From: Acinetobacter lwoffii
Lineage (GTDB): Bacteria; Pseudomonadota; Gammaproteobacteria; Pseudomonadales; Moraxellaceae
DNA: 43,630 nt
Direction of reading: 5' to 3'
Assembly (NCBI GenBank): GCA_013530545.1
Contig: SPVA01000094.1
Span: 1 to 43,630 of the forward strand
This document shows positions 18,585 through 29,211 of this stretch, piece by piece (position 1 is the stretch's first letter; the number at the start of each line of letters is the position of its first letter). The notes beneath the pieces were generated by a model. The model did no database searches. It was not told the origin of the DNA and saw only the letters and a program-made list of their open reading frames with translations. Position numbers and translations under genes: made by a program.

Positions 18585-20384
18585 TCATTCATGCAGCACT
18601 TTATAAATCATTCTGGCCATGACTGAACCCAGTCCCGGTACCAGTTGCAGATCTCGTTCTGAGGCTTTCAGTACGCCCTGAATCCCGCCAAAATGGGTCA
18701 GCAGGTCACGACGGCGTTTGGGTCCCAACCCCGGAATCACTTCCAGTACCGATGAGCCACGCTTTTTATCGCGTTTGGCACGGTGTTTGGTAATCGCGAA
18801 GCGGTGTGCTTCATCACGTACCTGCTGTATTAGATGCAGTGCTTTATGGTCTTCCGGTAATTGAATTTTACTGCCATCGGTAAAGTGCAGGGTTTCCAGA
18901 CCAGGCTTACGTCCCTCACCTTTGGACACACCGACCATAAAGGCATCCAGTCCCAGTTCCTGCATGACTTCCATTGCCATGTGCAATTGCCCCTTGCCAC
19001 CATCAATCAGCAGCAAGTCTGGCAACAGGGCTTTTTTATAACGACGGGTCAGCGCCTGACGCATGGCGGCATAATCATCACCTGCCTGGATATCATGAAT
19101 GGAAAACTGGCGATAGTCGCGCTTGCGTGCTCCGCCACTGTCAAAGACCACACAGGACGCCACGGTATCTTCGCCCATGGTATGGGAAATATCAAAGCAC
19201 TCGATCCGGTCTACAGGACGGCCGACCACCTGCTCCAGCTGATGAAAACGCTCATTTAATTCTATATGATTGGCCAGCTTGCCCTGAATCGCGTGCTGTA
19301 CATTCATCTGCGCCAGTTCCAGCCATTCCGCGCGGGTTTCTCGTACCTTGGACTTGATTTGGATTTTCTTGTCAAAATGCTGCGAGAGTGCTGCTTCCAG
19401 TTCCTTGCGGTCAGCGACTTCAACATTGACAATCAGTTCAGCCGGGATTTCATCGGCCACCTGAAAATAAAAATTGGCAATAAAATCGGCCAGCATCTGC
19501 CCTAGGTCATCACTGAGCATATCCGGGAAATAACTTTTTCCACCCAACATTTTACCGTTGCGCACATGCATGATCTGCACACAGGTCACCCCGGCCTGAT
19601 AGGCAATCGACAGGATATCCGCTTCGCCTTTGAGCTTATAGATCGCCTGCTGTGACTGCACCTCTCTTAACAGCGCCATCCGGTCACGATAGAATACCGC
19701 TTTTTCAAATTCCAGCGCTTCAGCGGCCGCTTCCATTTTTGCGATCAGTTCCTGATTCAGCTCCTTGGTATCACCCTGCAAAAAGCGGATCGAGTTATCG
19801 ACATCTGCCTTATAGTCTTCCGGAGAAATAAATCCGACACAGGGCGCAGAGCAGCGTTTGATCTGGTATTGCAGACAAGGACGGGTCCGGTTGGCAAAAA
19901 AACTGTTTTCACAGGAACGCACATTGAACAGTTTTTGTAGCACCACCAGAGTATCCCGCGCCGTATAAGCACTCGGATAAGGCCCAAAAAACTTTCCGAC
20001 CTGATGCTTACCCTTGCCGCGCCCACTGGCTAAACGCGGATAGGGTTTATCTGCCGAAACAAAAATATAGACATAAGATTTGTCATCACGCAGCATGATG
20101 TTATACGGCGGATGATGCAGCTTGATCAGGTTCTGTTCCAGCAACAAGGCTTCAGTTTCAGAACGTACCACCAAAGTCTGAATATCATAAATCCGTGCCA
20201 CCAAGGCCTGGGTTTTAGGATGATCCAATGTTTTGACAAAATAGCTGGAGACCCGGTTTTTCAGATTTTTGGCTTTCCCCACATACAATAATTCGCCGTC
20301 TTTACCATACATCCGGTAGACCCCGGGCAAGCTGGTCATATTGGCCAGGATTTTCTCGAGATGGGGGCGTGCGTTTTCGTTCAC
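18585..20384 (-). CDS. uvrC: Excinuclease ABC subunit C
   Basis: UvrC makes the two incisions of nucleotide excision repair. The 599-residue protein has the GIY-YIG nuclease domain ([20 protein letters not shown], residues about 19-38) for the 3' cut, the conserved Cys cluster in [15 protein letters not shown], a UVR motif for UvrB binding ([19 protein letters not shown]), the RNase H-like domain with ECFDISH for the 5' cut, and two C-terminal helix-hairpin-helix motifs ([13 protein letters not shown] and [12 protein letters not shown]). Length and domain order are normal. Confidence 0.97.
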   Translation of the reverse strand: MNENARPHLEKILANMTSLPGVYRMYGKDGELLYVGKAKNLKNRVSSYFVKTLDHPKTQALVARIYDIQTLVVRSETEALLLEQNLIKLHHPPYNIMLRDDKSYVYIFVSADKPYPRLASGRGKGKHQVGKFFGPYPSAYTARDTLVVLQKLFNVRSCENSFFANRTRPCLQYQIKRCSAPCVGFISPEDYKADVDNSIRFLQGDTKELNQELIAKMEAAAEALEFEKAVFYRDRMALLREVQSQQAIYKLKGEADILSIAYQAGVTCVQIMHVRNGKMLGGKSYFPDMLSDDLGQMLADFIANFYFQVADEIPAELIVNVEVADRKELEAALSQHFDKKIQIKSKVRETRAEWLELAQMNVQHAIQGKLANHIELNERFHQLEQVVGRPVDRIECFDISHTMGEDTVASCVVFDSGGARKRDYRQFSIHDIQAGDDYAAMRQALTRRYKKALLPDLLLIDGGKGQLHMAMEVMQELGLDAFMVGVSKGEGRKPGLETLHFTDGSKIQLPEDHKALHLIQQVRDEAHRFAITKHRAKRDKKRGSSVLEVIPGLGPKRRRDLLTHFGGIQGVLKASERDLQLVPGLGSVMARMIYKVLHE

Positions 20385-20599
20385 CTAAAGCCTATTTTTC
20401 ACATGCAATCTGCAGATATATGTGATGATTATTACGTCATTTTCAAGCGAAAACACAAAATTTCCCTGAAGCTGCCACCTAAAATTAATTATCCAAGCCA
20501 TCATGCTATTGATCTATATCGCTTTCACCGTGTTCTAATTGCTAAAAGCTCTAAATTTCAAGATATAACTTTGCTATGCTCAAAGGGTCTAGTTTTGAG

Positions 20600-21670
20600 A
20601 TGATTCGCATGACCATGCAGCAACCGGGCATCCATATTGTTCAACCATCCACCTCCACACATCACTTGTCTGAACGTGATCGCCTGATTGGCAAACCGCG
20701 TTTTCATTTTGAACCCAATAGCGTGATGCTACTGCTACGCGAACGGATTATTGGACAGGATGCAGCCTTAAACGAAATTGAAAAGATGCTGCATGTGGTC
20801 AAGGCAGATTTTTCCAGTCCGGATCGCCCACTTTCGGTCACTCTGATGCTCGGCCCAACCGGTGTGGGTAAAACTGAAACCGTGCGTCTGATTGCAGAAG
20901 CGATCTATGGTCGCCCGGATGCCTTTTGCCGGATTGATATGAATACTCTGGCACAGGAGCATTATGCCGCGGCTTTGACCGGCGCACCGCCCGGTTATGT
21001 GGGATCAAAGGAAGGTCACAGCCTGTTTGATGAAACTGCGATTGCCGGCAGCCATACCCGTCCCGGCATCATGCTGTTTGATGAGCTAGAAAAAGCCAGT
21101 AACGAAGTGATTCGAGGCTTGATGAACGTGCTGGATACTGGCCGGCTGACCTTGACAGCGGGCACCAAAACTATCGATTTTCGCAACTGCATGATCTTTA
21201 TGACCAGCAATATCGGGGCACAGGCCGCTCAGCAATATCTGGACAAACTCAGTTATCTGCCAGAAAAAATGCAAGCCCTGTGTCTGAAGCGCGTACCCAT
21301 CCAGAACATCATTGAAAAAGTCATGCAACGTAAATTCGACCCTGAATTTCTGAACCGGATTGACCGCAGCCTACATTATCAGGCGGTACAGCATGATGCC
21401 CTGCCACGTCTGGTCGAAATTGAACTGGATAAACTGAACAAACGCTTGCAACATCAGCAACGCAGCGTACATTTAAGCGCTGCAGCCAAAGCCTATTTCT
21501 ATCAGGACCATGATATTCGTTACGGCGCACGACATTTGGGTCGCAAGATACGTACCGAACTGGAACCAATTCTGGCGCTGTATTTTTTAAACCAGCCTGA
21601 GCAGTTCAGTCTGCATCTGGACTGTATCGATGGACAGTTGGTGGTTCTGCCTGAGCAGGCAAAAGCTTAA
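20600..21670 (+). CDS. Stand-alone ClpA/ClpB-like AAA+ ATPase
   Basis: A single-ring AAA+ ATPase of 356 residues resembling the second ATPase domain (D2) of ClpA/ClpB. It has Walker A GPTGVGKT (85-92), pore loop GAPPGYVGSKEG (about 129-140), Walker B IMLFDE (157-162), sensor 1 MTSNIG (201-206), arginine finger region FDPEFLNRID, and sensor 2 GARHLGR in a C-terminal small domain. It lacks the Clp N-domain, D1 and middle coiled coil, and no clear ClpP-binding IGF-like loop is visible. It may unfold or remodel a specific substrate. The start is uncertain: ATGs at 20576, 20600, 20609 and 20615 are all in frame, and TATGCT at 20575 could be the -10 element, which argues against the first. Confidence 0.85.
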   Translation: MIRMTMQQPGIHIVQPSTSTHHLSERDRLIGKPRFHFEPNSVMLLLRERIIGQDAALNEIEKMLHVVKADFSSPDRPLSVTLMLGPTGVGKTETVRLIAEAIYGRPDAFCRIDMNTLAQEHYAAALTGAPPGYVGSKEGHSLFDETAIAGSHTRPGIMLFDELEKASNEVIRGLMNVLDTGRLTLTAGTKTIDFRNCMIFMTSNIGAQAAQQYLDKLSYLPEKMQALCLKRVPIQNIIEKVMQRKFDPEFLNRIDRSLHYQAVQHDALPRLVEIELDKLNKRLQHQQRSVHLSAAAKAYFYQDHDIRYGARHLGRKIRTELEPILALYFLNQPEQFSLHLDCIDGQLVVLPEQAKA

Positions 21671-21681
21671 ATGATTCAGAC

Positions 21682-22101
21682 TCACTCTCCGTTTTTATGC
21701 GATTGAAGCGCCTGCATAAAAGCGGTCTGATTCTTGGGTGAGACCAATACAAATTTCTGCACGCCGTCTTCCGTATAATCAATCCGCAGACGCTTCAAGG
21801 ATAAGGCTGGCGCAATGATAGAGTGGTCTGTCGGCTGAATGGATTGGATTTCACTTAAGGGAATCTTCCAGCTTAACCACAGGCTTTTTATGGTCAATAT
21901 CCCATTGTCCACCACATAGCGCGTACTCCATAGCGGCCACCATAGAATAATAATGGTCAGGACATAAACCGTAGTATGCAGCGGATATTGCTGCATGGTC
22001 CCTTTGGCCTGCATGGTCAGCAGCAGTTGCAGCAACAGGCCACTCATACAAATCACAAAAGCCAGTAGCCACCAGTCTTTTTTAGAACAAAACACGTGCA
22101 T
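21682..22101 (-). CDS. Membrane protein with a bacterial PH-like domain
   Basis: A 139-residue protein: two membrane helices (about 10-30 and 43-62) then a PH-like domain of the YcxB/bPH type (STRYVVDNGILTIKSLWLSW, IPLSEIQSIQPTDH, LKRLRIDYTEDG). Such proteins are inner-membrane and of unknown function. GGGGGA precedes the ATG. It converges on the AAA+ gene with only 11 bases between stops. Confidence 0.75.
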   Translation of the reverse strand: MHVFCSKKDWWLLAFVICMSGLLLQLLLTMQAKGTMQQYPLHTTVYVLTIIILWWPLWSTRYVVDNGILTIKSLWLSWKIPLSEIQSIQPTDHSIIAPALSLKRLRIDYTEDGVQKFVLVSPKNQTAFMQALQSHKNGE

Positions 22102-22687
22102 CGATATCCCCCATATCTTGGTGCATGATCATCATAAACAATTCCATAGCAGATGACAGGGATTCAACCCGGCAGGATGGAAATTATTTCAAATCACACA
22201 TCGACAGGATCGTTCTCATTGTTGATCTCATCAGAAAAGTTCAGCAACCCAAATGAGCTACTGCGCTTTTATTTGTGCTGATTGAACACTATCAGCAAAG
22301 ACCTGAAAGCCCTGCGCTCAGCATGCTTTGAGGCTAAAAATGGCATGTTCAAGGATGGAAATTGACTGAATTGACAAAACTCCGCTAGAAATGCACCTTG
22401 AAAATCAGTCACCCTGCTCCATATCTATCAGGCTGATTGATAAAAAATAATGAATTGAAACAAAATCTTTGGTTCATCTGCTTTTAGAAAACTGAAAGGA
22501 AAAGTCATAGCTGGTCGGATCAGTCTGGCAGAAATTGATGACCATTGCGTCACGGCTTGATACAACTTGTTATGTTCTTTTTGGATATAGTTATCGTAAG
22601 ATTAGCGAAGTCAAAAAGTGCGCGGGACATGCGCACTTGCTTCACAACATCAACTTAGAAGTCCTCCAAAATAAAGGAGATCAGGGC
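22102..22687. other. Intergenic region upstream of fadB
   Basis: No gene is supported here. The fadB frame stays open 51 codons upstream of its real start, but without a ribosome site. The region must hold the fadBA promoter and the promoter of the PH-like gene. I see a 12-base direct repeat AGGATGGAAATT at 22174 and 22353, and a strong hairpin at 22616-22638 described separately. Confidence 0.6.
22616..22638 (+). promoter_or_regulatory. GC-rich hairpin in the fadB leader
   Basis: A perfect 8-bp stem AAGTGCGC / GCGCACTT with loop GGGACAT lies 50 bases before the fadB ATG and is not followed by a U-run. It could be an mRNA-stabilising structure or an operator-like palindrome. Function is not known. 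Confidence 0.55.
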
Positions 22688-24838
22688 ATGATCCACGCTG
22701 GCAATGCCATTACCGTCCAAATGCTTGAGGACGGGATTGCAGAATTCCGCTTTGACTTACAAGGTGAGTCCGTTAACAAATTCAACCGTGCAACGATTGA
22801 AGATTTCAAGGCTGCTATTGAAGCCGTCTCCCATGCCGATATTCAAGGTCTGATTGTGACTTCAGGCAAATCTACATTTATTGTAGGTGCTGATATCACT
22901 GAATTCGGCGACAACTTTGCTCAGGGTGAACAAGCGATTGTTGACTGGGCAATGCCAGTACATGAAATTTTTAACAGCTTCGAAGACCTCGACATTCCTA
23001 AAGTGGCTGCCATTAATGGCATGGCACTGGGTGGCGGTTTCGAAATGTGCCTGGTGTGTGATTACCGTGTCATGTCAGAACAGGCGCAAGTGGGCCTGCC
23101 TGAAATCAAGCTGGGTATCTTCCCGGGCTTCGGTGGTACAGTACGCTTAAGCCGTCTGATCGGTATCGACAACGCGGTAGAATGGATGGCAATGGCCAAT
23201 CCTAAAAAGCCGGCTGCTGCACTGAAAGACGGTGCAGTCGATGCTGTTGTTCCTGCTGACAAATTACAAGATGCTGCACTTGATCTGGTGAAACAGGCGA
23301 TTCATGGCCGTTTAGACTGGAAAACCAAGCGTCAGGAAAAACTTGATCCAGTTAAACTCAGCCCAATCGAACAGATGATGGCGTTTAACTCATCGAAAGG
23401 CATGGTTTTAGCAAAAGCCAATCCAGCTCAATACCCTGCGCCAAAATTATTACTTGATTCTCTGCAAGCGGGTGCGAGCCTGCATCGTGATGACGCGCTG
23501 AAAGCTGAAGCTGAAGGCTTTGCCAAAGCAGCTGTAACACCACAAGCAGGTGCATTGATCGGTTTGTTCCTGAACGACCAGATCGTGAAAAAAACCTCGA
23601 AGCGCTATGAAAAAGGTGCGCATCCAGTGAACCAAGCGGCTGTTCTAGGCGCGGGTATCATGGGTGGTGGTATTGCTTACCAGGCGGCAAGCAAAGGCAC
23701 ACCGATCATCATGAAAGACATCGGTAACCAGCAACTTGCTTTGGGTATGAAAGAAGCTAACGGTTTACTGACCAAACAAGTTGAACGTAAGAAGATGAAG
23801 CCTGCTCAAATGGGTGAAACTCTTGCGCGCATCCGTCCGACTTTAAGCTATGACGAGTTTAAAGAAGTGGACATCGTGATCGAAGCCGTGACTGAAAATC
23901 CAAAAGTCAAAGGCATCGTACTGAAAGAAACTGAATCGAAAGTACGTGAAAACACGATCATTGCATCTAATACTTCTACGATTTCAATCACGCGCCTGGC
24001 TGAAAACCTAGAACGTCCTGAAAACTTCGTGGGCATGCACTTCTTTAACCCGGTACATATGATGCCACTGGTTGAAGTGATTCGTGGGGCGAAGACTTCT
24101 GACGAAGCGATTGCAACGACTGTAGTACTTGCTCAGAAAATGGGTAAAACACCAATCGTGGTCAATGACTGCCCGGGCTTCCTGGTGAACCGCGTATTGT
24201 TCCCTTACTTCGGTGCATTTGACCTGTTGCTTAAAGATGGTGCTGACTTCCAGCAAATCGATAAAGTCATGGAAAAATTCGGCTGGCCAATGGGTCCTGC
24301 TTACCTGATGGACGTTGTCGGTATCGACACTGGCGTACATGGTGCAGAAGTCATGGCTGAAGGCTTCCCGGATCGCATGAAACCTGATTTCAAAGGTTCG
24401 ATTCAGGTGATGTACGAAAACAAACGTCTGGGTCAAAAGAACGACGTTGGTTTCTACAAGTATGAACTTGACCGTAAAGGCAAAAAAGCCAAAGTGGTTG
24501 ATCCAACTGCGTATGAGCTTGTGGCCTCTGTTGCAACTGCGGAAAAACGTGAATTTGACGCTCAGGAAATCATTGATCGCATGATGCTGGCTTTCTGTAA
24601 CGAAACTGTTCGTTGCCTGGAAGACAACATTGTAGCCACTGCTGCTGAAGCAGATATGGCCATGATCATGGGTGTTGGTTTCCCTCCATTCCGTGGTGGT
24701 CCATGCCGTTACATCGATCAAACCGGTGTAGCTGAGTATGTTGCGCTTTGCAATAAGTATGCGCACCTTGGTAAAGCTTATGAAGCGCCAGAAATGTTGC
24801 GCGAAATGGCTGCTAACAACAAAAAATTCTACGGTTAA
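22688..24838 (+). CDS. fadB: Fatty acid oxidation complex alpha subunit FadB
   Basis: FadB carries enoyl-CoA hydratase/isomerase and L-3-hydroxyacyl-CoA dehydrogenase activities of beta-oxidation. The 716-residue protein begins [20 protein letters not shown] after a strong AAAGGAGA site. The hydratase domain has [17 protein letters not shown] and [16 protein letters not shown], with both catalytic glutamates; the dehydrogenase domain has the NAD motif [18 protein letters not shown] and [15 protein letters not shown]. It forms a complex with FadA, encoded 12 bases downstream. Length is close to E. coli FadB (729). Confidence 0.97.
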   Translation: MIHAGNAITVQMLEDGIAEFRFDLQGESVNKFNRATIEDFKAAIEAVSHADIQGLIVTSGKSTFIVGADITEFGDNFAQGEQAIVDWAMPVHEIFNSFEDLDIPKVAAINGMALGGGFEMCLVCDYRVMSEQAQVGLPEIKLGIFPGFGGTVRLSRLIGIDNAVEWMAMANPKKPAAALKDGAVDAVVPADKLQDAALDLVKQAIHGRLDWKTKRQEKLDPVKLSPIEQMMAFNSSKGMVLAKANPAQYPAPKLLLDSLQAGASLHRDDALKAEAEGFAKAAVTPQAGALIGLFLNDQIVKKTSKRYEKGAHPVNQAAVLGAGIMGGGIAYQAASKGTPIIMKDIGNQQLALGMKEANGLLTKQVERKKMKPAQMGETLARIRPTLSYDEFKEVDIVIEAVTENPKVKGIVLKETESKVRENTIIASNTSTISITRLAENLERPENFVGMHFFNPVHMMPLVEVIRGAKTSDEAIATTVVLAQKMGKTPIVVNDCPGFLVNRVLFPYFGAFDLLLKDGADFQQIDKVMEKFGWPMGPAYLMDVVGIDTGVHGAEVMAEGFPDRMKPDFKGSIQVMYENKRLGQKNDVGFYKYELDRKGKKAKVVDPTAYELVASVATAEKREFDAQEIIDRMMLAFCNETVRCLEDNIVATAAEADMAMIMGVGFPPFRGGPCRYIDQTGVAEYVALCNKYAHLGKAYEAPEMLREMAANNKKFYG

Positions 24839-24850
24839 GGAGCAACGTGA

Positions 24851-26023
<1,173 letters not shown>

Positions 26024-26050
26024 TTCTTAATTAAATACTGAGATAAAAGA

Positions 26051-26075
26051 AACCCCGCTTATTGCGGGGTTTTTT
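26051..26075 (+). terminator. Terminator of fadBA
   Basis: The 8-bp stem AACCCCGC / GCGGGGTT with loop TTATT is followed by a T-run. Confidence 0.93.
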
Positions 26076-26163
26076 GTCCCTTAAAATTCCCCAATCTAAA
26101 TAAAGGTAGATGGCAATATTTCCTACATAGCAACAACGCTATAAACCTACTAAGGAAAAAGAA

Positions 26164-26667
26164 ATGGGAAATTTAGCAATAGACTTTAACCATACAGCTA
26201 CTCTAGCAAGATCAAATATGCCGACCTCGATTGAGAGTTTAAATTTCAGTAAATTAAAATTTAAATTAACATCAGGTAATGAAGCCACCATGTCAAAACA
26301 AGTTTGCGAATTTGCAGAGCAAGAATATAAACGTTTTCTAGCGTTAAAATATTTCTATCCAAAAGAAACGCTAGTACCTAATAAACTTGTTGATGAGTTT
26401 TGGCATGCTCACATTTTAGATACTCGAAATTACCACATGGATTGCTTAAAAATTTTTGGAGCTTATCTGCACCACTATCCATATTTTGGAATCAATGATG
26501 AAGTAGATCAACAAAATTTAAAAAACACCTTCGAACGTACTAAGGAACTTTATGAGTTGTGGTTTGGTCCATATCCTGATTTTACAATAGAAGCACGCTG
26601 TGGAGATGATCATGCCTGCCATGCTCCTTCGAGCTGTGCATGTCGAGTACCAGGTGCTTGTAAATAA
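26164..26667 (+). CDS. GRDP-like (glycine-rich domain-like) protein with cysteine-rich tail
   Basis: A 167-residue cytoplasmic protein of unknown function. The central part resembles the GRDP-like family (PF07173): LVPNKLVDEFWHAHILDTRN with W80/H81/H83, then HMDC (91-94) and YLHHYPYFG (101-109), a His/Cys set that could bind metal. The C-terminal 22 residues carry five cysteines (C146, C152, C158, C160, C166) and two histidines, ending in GACK. No signal peptide or membrane helix. The gene is AT-rich compared with fadBA upstream. AAGGAAAAAGAA precedes the ATG. It stands alone on this strand. No maturation enzyme is nearby, so a modified-peptide role is not supported. Confidence 0.72.
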   Translation: MGNLAIDFNHTATLARSNMPTSIESLNFSKLKFKLTSGNEATMSKQVCEFAEQEYKRFLALKYFYPKETLVPNKLVDEFWHAHILDTRNYHMDCLKIFGAYLHHYPYFGINDEVDQQNLKNTFERTKELYELWFGPYPDFTIEARCGDDHACHAPSSCACRVPGACK

Positions 26668-26675
26668 TTCCAATT

Positions 26676-26699
26676 AACTGGGCAGATTACTGCCCAGTT
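26676..26699. terminator. Hairpin between two convergent genes
   Basis: A perfect 10-bp stem AACTGGGCAG / CTGCCCAGTT with a 4-base loop lies between the ends of the GRDP-like gene and the minus-strand unknown. The loop contains the stop codon of the minus-strand gene. There is no strong U-run on either side, so termination is possible but unproven. Confidence 0.5.
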
Positions 26700-27022
26700 G
26701 CCTTACATAGTGCTTCAACTGCTGTATCTAATTGTAGATCCAATTTCTTAAAAAATTTTGTATCTGCGTTCTTTTCCCACTGCTTATATTCAAGGAAAAA
26801 AATATATTTTTTCAATGCATCTTCTTTCTTAACGGTTAATGACCCTTGCTTTGCTCTTTGAATATCTTTTTTTAACCGCTCATAAAAAGAAGCATCTGTA
26901 TCAGAAAAAGCATCACTGAAAGCTTTTAAGTTTCCTGCATAAACGTCATTAATCAAGTTTAAAAATTTACCCAAATTCGTATTTAAGTTTAATTGAACTA
27001 CTTCTGTACTAACTACGTGCAT
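26687..27022 (-). CDS. Small helical protein of unknown function
   Basis: I do not recognise this 111-residue protein. It is soluble, mostly helical by composition and rich in Lys/Asp, with KKDIQRAKQGSLTVKKEDAL and a C-terminal VEALCKATGQ. No signal peptide or membrane segment. Its ATG overlaps the end of the upstream zinc-ribbon gene by 10 bases, with AGGTATAAAAGA upstream, so the two are probably translated together. It is AT-rich, like its neighbours. Confidence 0.75.
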   Translation of the reverse strand: MHVVSTEVVQLNLNTNLGKFLNLINDVYAGNLKAFSDAFSDTDASFYERLKKDIQRAKQGSLTVKKEDALKKYIFFLEYKQWEKNADTKFFKKLDLQLDTAVEALCKATGQ

Positions 27023-27477
27023 TCTTTTATACCTGCTTCAACCACTTCAGTATCTAATTTACCCCACAATGGATATTTTGTATTTTCAACAACATAAGTA
27101 GTAAAACATGTACATGTTTTATCAATACGCTCAGCATCCCACTTTTTCTTCTCTAATGCCAAATTAGCCTTACAATTGAGATCAAACTGCCTAACTTGTG
27201 TGCCTGTCCAATTTGTTTGTATTTTGGAATAATTAATTTCAGTTGGTCTGAGAGCATCCTTAATCTGATTTATACTTACGCCACCAGCAATCCCGATCAT
27301 ACCTGCGATAATTAAAGTTTTCAGTAAACCAGGTTTAGGCTTTTCTTTATTAATAAAAATTAATGGATTTTTACAAGTTCCACAATGATAAAGACCTTGT
27401 TCACCAATCTCATGAAGCTTATTTACTGTATTACAAGATGAGCAAGTAATATATCCATTTGTTTGAAGTTGACCCAC
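27013..27477 (-). CDS. Membrane protein with N-terminal zinc ribbon
   Basis: A 154-residue protein of unknown function. The N-terminus is a zinc ribbon with C12/C15 and C32/C35 (two C-x2-C knuckles), followed by one membrane helix (about 51-70, LKTLIIAGMIGIAGGVSI) and an extra-cytoplasmic domain with cysteines C102, C122, C124 and C153. The TCTCFTTYVVENTKYP stretch resembles small cysteine-paired periplasmic domains common in Acinetobacter hypotheticals. Topology would put the zinc ribbon inside and the cysteine domain in the periplasm. It overlaps and probably drives the downstream helical gene. Confidence 0.75.
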   Translation of the reverse strand: MGQLQTNGYITCSSCNTVNKLHEIGEQGLYHCGTCKNPLIFINKEKPKPGLLKTLIIAGMIGIAGGVSINQIKDALRPTEINYSKIQTNWTGTQVRQFDLNCKANLALEKKKWDAERIDKTCTCFTTYVVENTKYPLWGKLDTEVVEAGIKECT

Positions 27478-27653
27478 TACAATCTCTAAAATAATTATTT
27501 GTTTTAAACAATTATAATTCTTAACTAGATGAAATGTTATTCCTTTGTAATTTCAGTTGAATAATCAACCAATAAAACCATATTTATGAATCACTTAAAT
27601 TTTATAAATGTATGATCAAGCCTCTTTTTTCCTATTTCCTTAAAAGGGTATAT

Positions 27654-28034
27654 ATGAACATGCTTAAAACAATGATCGCGACTGCAATCGTAGCGACTTC
27701 TGCATCTGCAATGGCAACTGAAGTTCAAGTTGCGCCAGCAACTGTTGTAACCAAAACAACCCAAACTGTTGCTAAAGAAACTGCTGCACCTGTACAAGCG
27801 AAAGTTGAAGCGACTCAAGCGACTGTTGCTGCAAATCAACAAGCGGCTGAAACTAAAGCTGAAGCAGTAAAAACAGAAGCGACGACTCAATTAGAAACAG
27901 CTCAAGCTACAGCAGAACAACACGTTGAAGCTGCGAAAACTGAAGCAGTAGAAACCAAAGATGCGGCAGCTGAAAAAGCAGAATCAAAAGCTGAGAAAAA
28001 AGGCTGGTTCTCTTGGTTCAAGAAAGCTGCTTAA
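27654..28034 (+). CDS. Exported Ala/Glu/Lys-rich coiled-coil protein
   Basis: A 126-residue secreted or periplasmic protein. A signal peptide MNMLKTMIATAIVATSASAM is followed by a low-complexity helix built from Ala, Glu, Lys, Thr and Gln (repeats such as AAETKAEAVKTEA) and a short aromatic basic end, KKGWFSWFKKAA. AAAAGGG before the ATG supports this start rather than the one 14 codons upstream. The function is unknown; the composition is like small stress or envelope-associated helical proteins. A strong terminator follows. Confidence 0.78.
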   Translation: MNMLKTMIATAIVATSASAMATEVQVAPATVVTKTTQTVAKETAAPVQAKVEATQATVAANQQAAETKAEAVKTEATTQLETAQATAEQHVEAAKTEAVETKDAAAEKAESKAEKKGWFSWFKKAA

Positions 28035-28050
28035 GTTTTTAAAGCATAAA

Positions 28051-28080
28051 AAAAAGATGTCATCCTGACATCTTTTTTTT
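28051..28080 (+). terminator. Terminator after the coiled-coil protein (may act both ways)
   Basis: The 12-bp stem AAAAAGATGTCA / TGACATCTTTTT with a 3-base loop has an A-run before and a T-run after, so it may end both the plus-strand gene and the convergent tehB-like gene. Confidence 0.88.
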
Positions 28081-28128
28081 GTTTTGGATGATTTAATTTA
28101 AATTCAGGAATTAAAAATCCTCAATCTT

Positions 28129-28995
28129 CTATTCAGCCTTTTGCGCTAGCATCGTGGCAAAATGCTGCTTAATCCGCTGACCTTGTGCATCGACACGGTA
28201 TAGCTCACCGATATCTTCATTGTATTTCACAATATTCCAGCCCTCATAATACCCTCGCAACTCCCCCGGCTGAAAAGCAAATGGAAAATCGGCTTGTGCC
28301 GGAATACCTGGCGTATCCATGGCACAGACAATCAGGTTATAGCCACCCGGCACGGTCGCCTGCTGCATCTGTGCAATCAGCGGTGGAATGGTTTTCGCCT
28401 CAAGGAACATCATCACCACGGTACAGTAGATAAAGTCATATTGGCCTGCAATACTGGTATCCGTGTTAAGGTCGCGGCGCTGCACCTGCACATGATCAAT
28501 CTGTTCCGTCTGTACAATCTGTCTTAAAGTCTGCAAACTGTTTTCGTTGACATCCCAAGCATCGACATTAAAGCCGTTCTGGCTTAAATAAAGCGCATTA
28601 CGCCCTGTACCGCAGCCGACGTCCAGCGCACGACCACCTTTTAAATAGGGCATGGCGGCCAGCACTTCAGAATGGGTAGGATTCAACTGATATTTCTTGA
28701 TGAAGTAATCCTCAGGCCGACAGTAAAAACGCAGCTGACATTCGACATCCTCACTGGCAGAAACAATTTTGTGCCAGGCCTCAGGCTCAATAAATGGCGG
28801 TTGCTGCTCTGGTGTAAACACATGCTCTGATTGCACCGCACCAGATTCTTCCAGCATGGCAAAACGCAGCTCACCTTTTAATACTGTCAGTTTCGCCCAC
28901 GTACCCGCTTTGGTATTGTGTTGATTCTTGAAGCCCTGAGGAATACTCTGCTGGTTCCAGACTGGAAGTTCCTTATAACATCTCAACTGTTGCAT
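28129..28995 (-). CDS. tehB: TehB-type SAM-dependent methyltransferase
   Basis: The 288-residue protein has the two-part architecture of Haemophilus TehB: an N-terminal cupin-like DUF1971 domain (about 1-90, [16 protein letters not shown] and [12 protein letters not shown]) and a methyltransferase domain with the SAM motif [19 protein letters not shown]. TehB proteins methylate tellurite and related chalcogen oxyanions; true substrates here are unknown. AAGGAGGAC precedes the ATG. No tehA is adjacent. Confidence 0.88.
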   Translation of the reverse strand: MQQLRCYKELPVWNQQSIPQGFKNQHNTKAGTWAKLTVLKGELRFAMLEESGAVQSEHVFTPEQQPPFIEPEAWHKIVSASEDVECQLRFYCRPEDYFIKKYQLNPTHSEVLAAMPYLKGGRALDVGCGTGRNALYLSQNGFNVDAWDVNENSLQTLRQIVQTEQIDHVQVQRRDLNTDTSIAGQYDFIYCTVVMMFLEAKTIPPLIAQMQQATVPGGYNLIVCAMDTPGIPAQADFPFAFQPGELRGYYEGWNIVKYNEDIGELYRVDAQGQRIKQHFATMLAQKAE

Positions 28996-29150
28996 AATTT
29001 TTTGTCCTCCTTATCATCCATGCTCCGCCTGTCATTCTTTTGGCAGCGGTAATTAATTCAGCATAGCCTGTTCAAATCGGAATTGGAATCAGCGCCTGTT
29101 TGCGCTGTGCCGATGCAACAGCAAGATCAATACCAGTTTTCTATCAAAAT

Positions 29151-29177
29151 AAAAAAGCTGCCTCTCTTGAGACAGCT
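29151..29177 (-). terminator. Terminator after the 90-residue unknown
   Basis: On the minus strand AGCTGTCTC and GAGGCAGCT pair (one U-G), with a 4-base loop and a U-run. Confidence 0.85.
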
Positions 29178-29211
29178 CGGTTGTATATCAATGAGGAATA
29201 TGGCGACTTGA

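Noticed and set aside
22174..22364. 12-base direct repeat AGGATGGAAATT at 22174 and 22353
   Set aside because: Short, only two copies, AT-rich context; could be chance.
22455..22480. Possible fatty-acid regulator site (GAAAC...GGTTC) upstream of fadB
   Set aside because: The half-sites do not match a known PsrA or FadR consensus and the spacing is loose; no support.
22535..22687. 51-codon upstream extension of fadB
   Set aside because: The conserved FadB start [10 protein letters not shown] follows a strong ribosome site, and the extension overlaps the leader hairpin.
24008..24766. 252-residue open frame antisense to fadB
   Set aside because: It is a shadow of the strongly coding fadB; the composition (many His, Phe, Thr) is typical of antisense frames.
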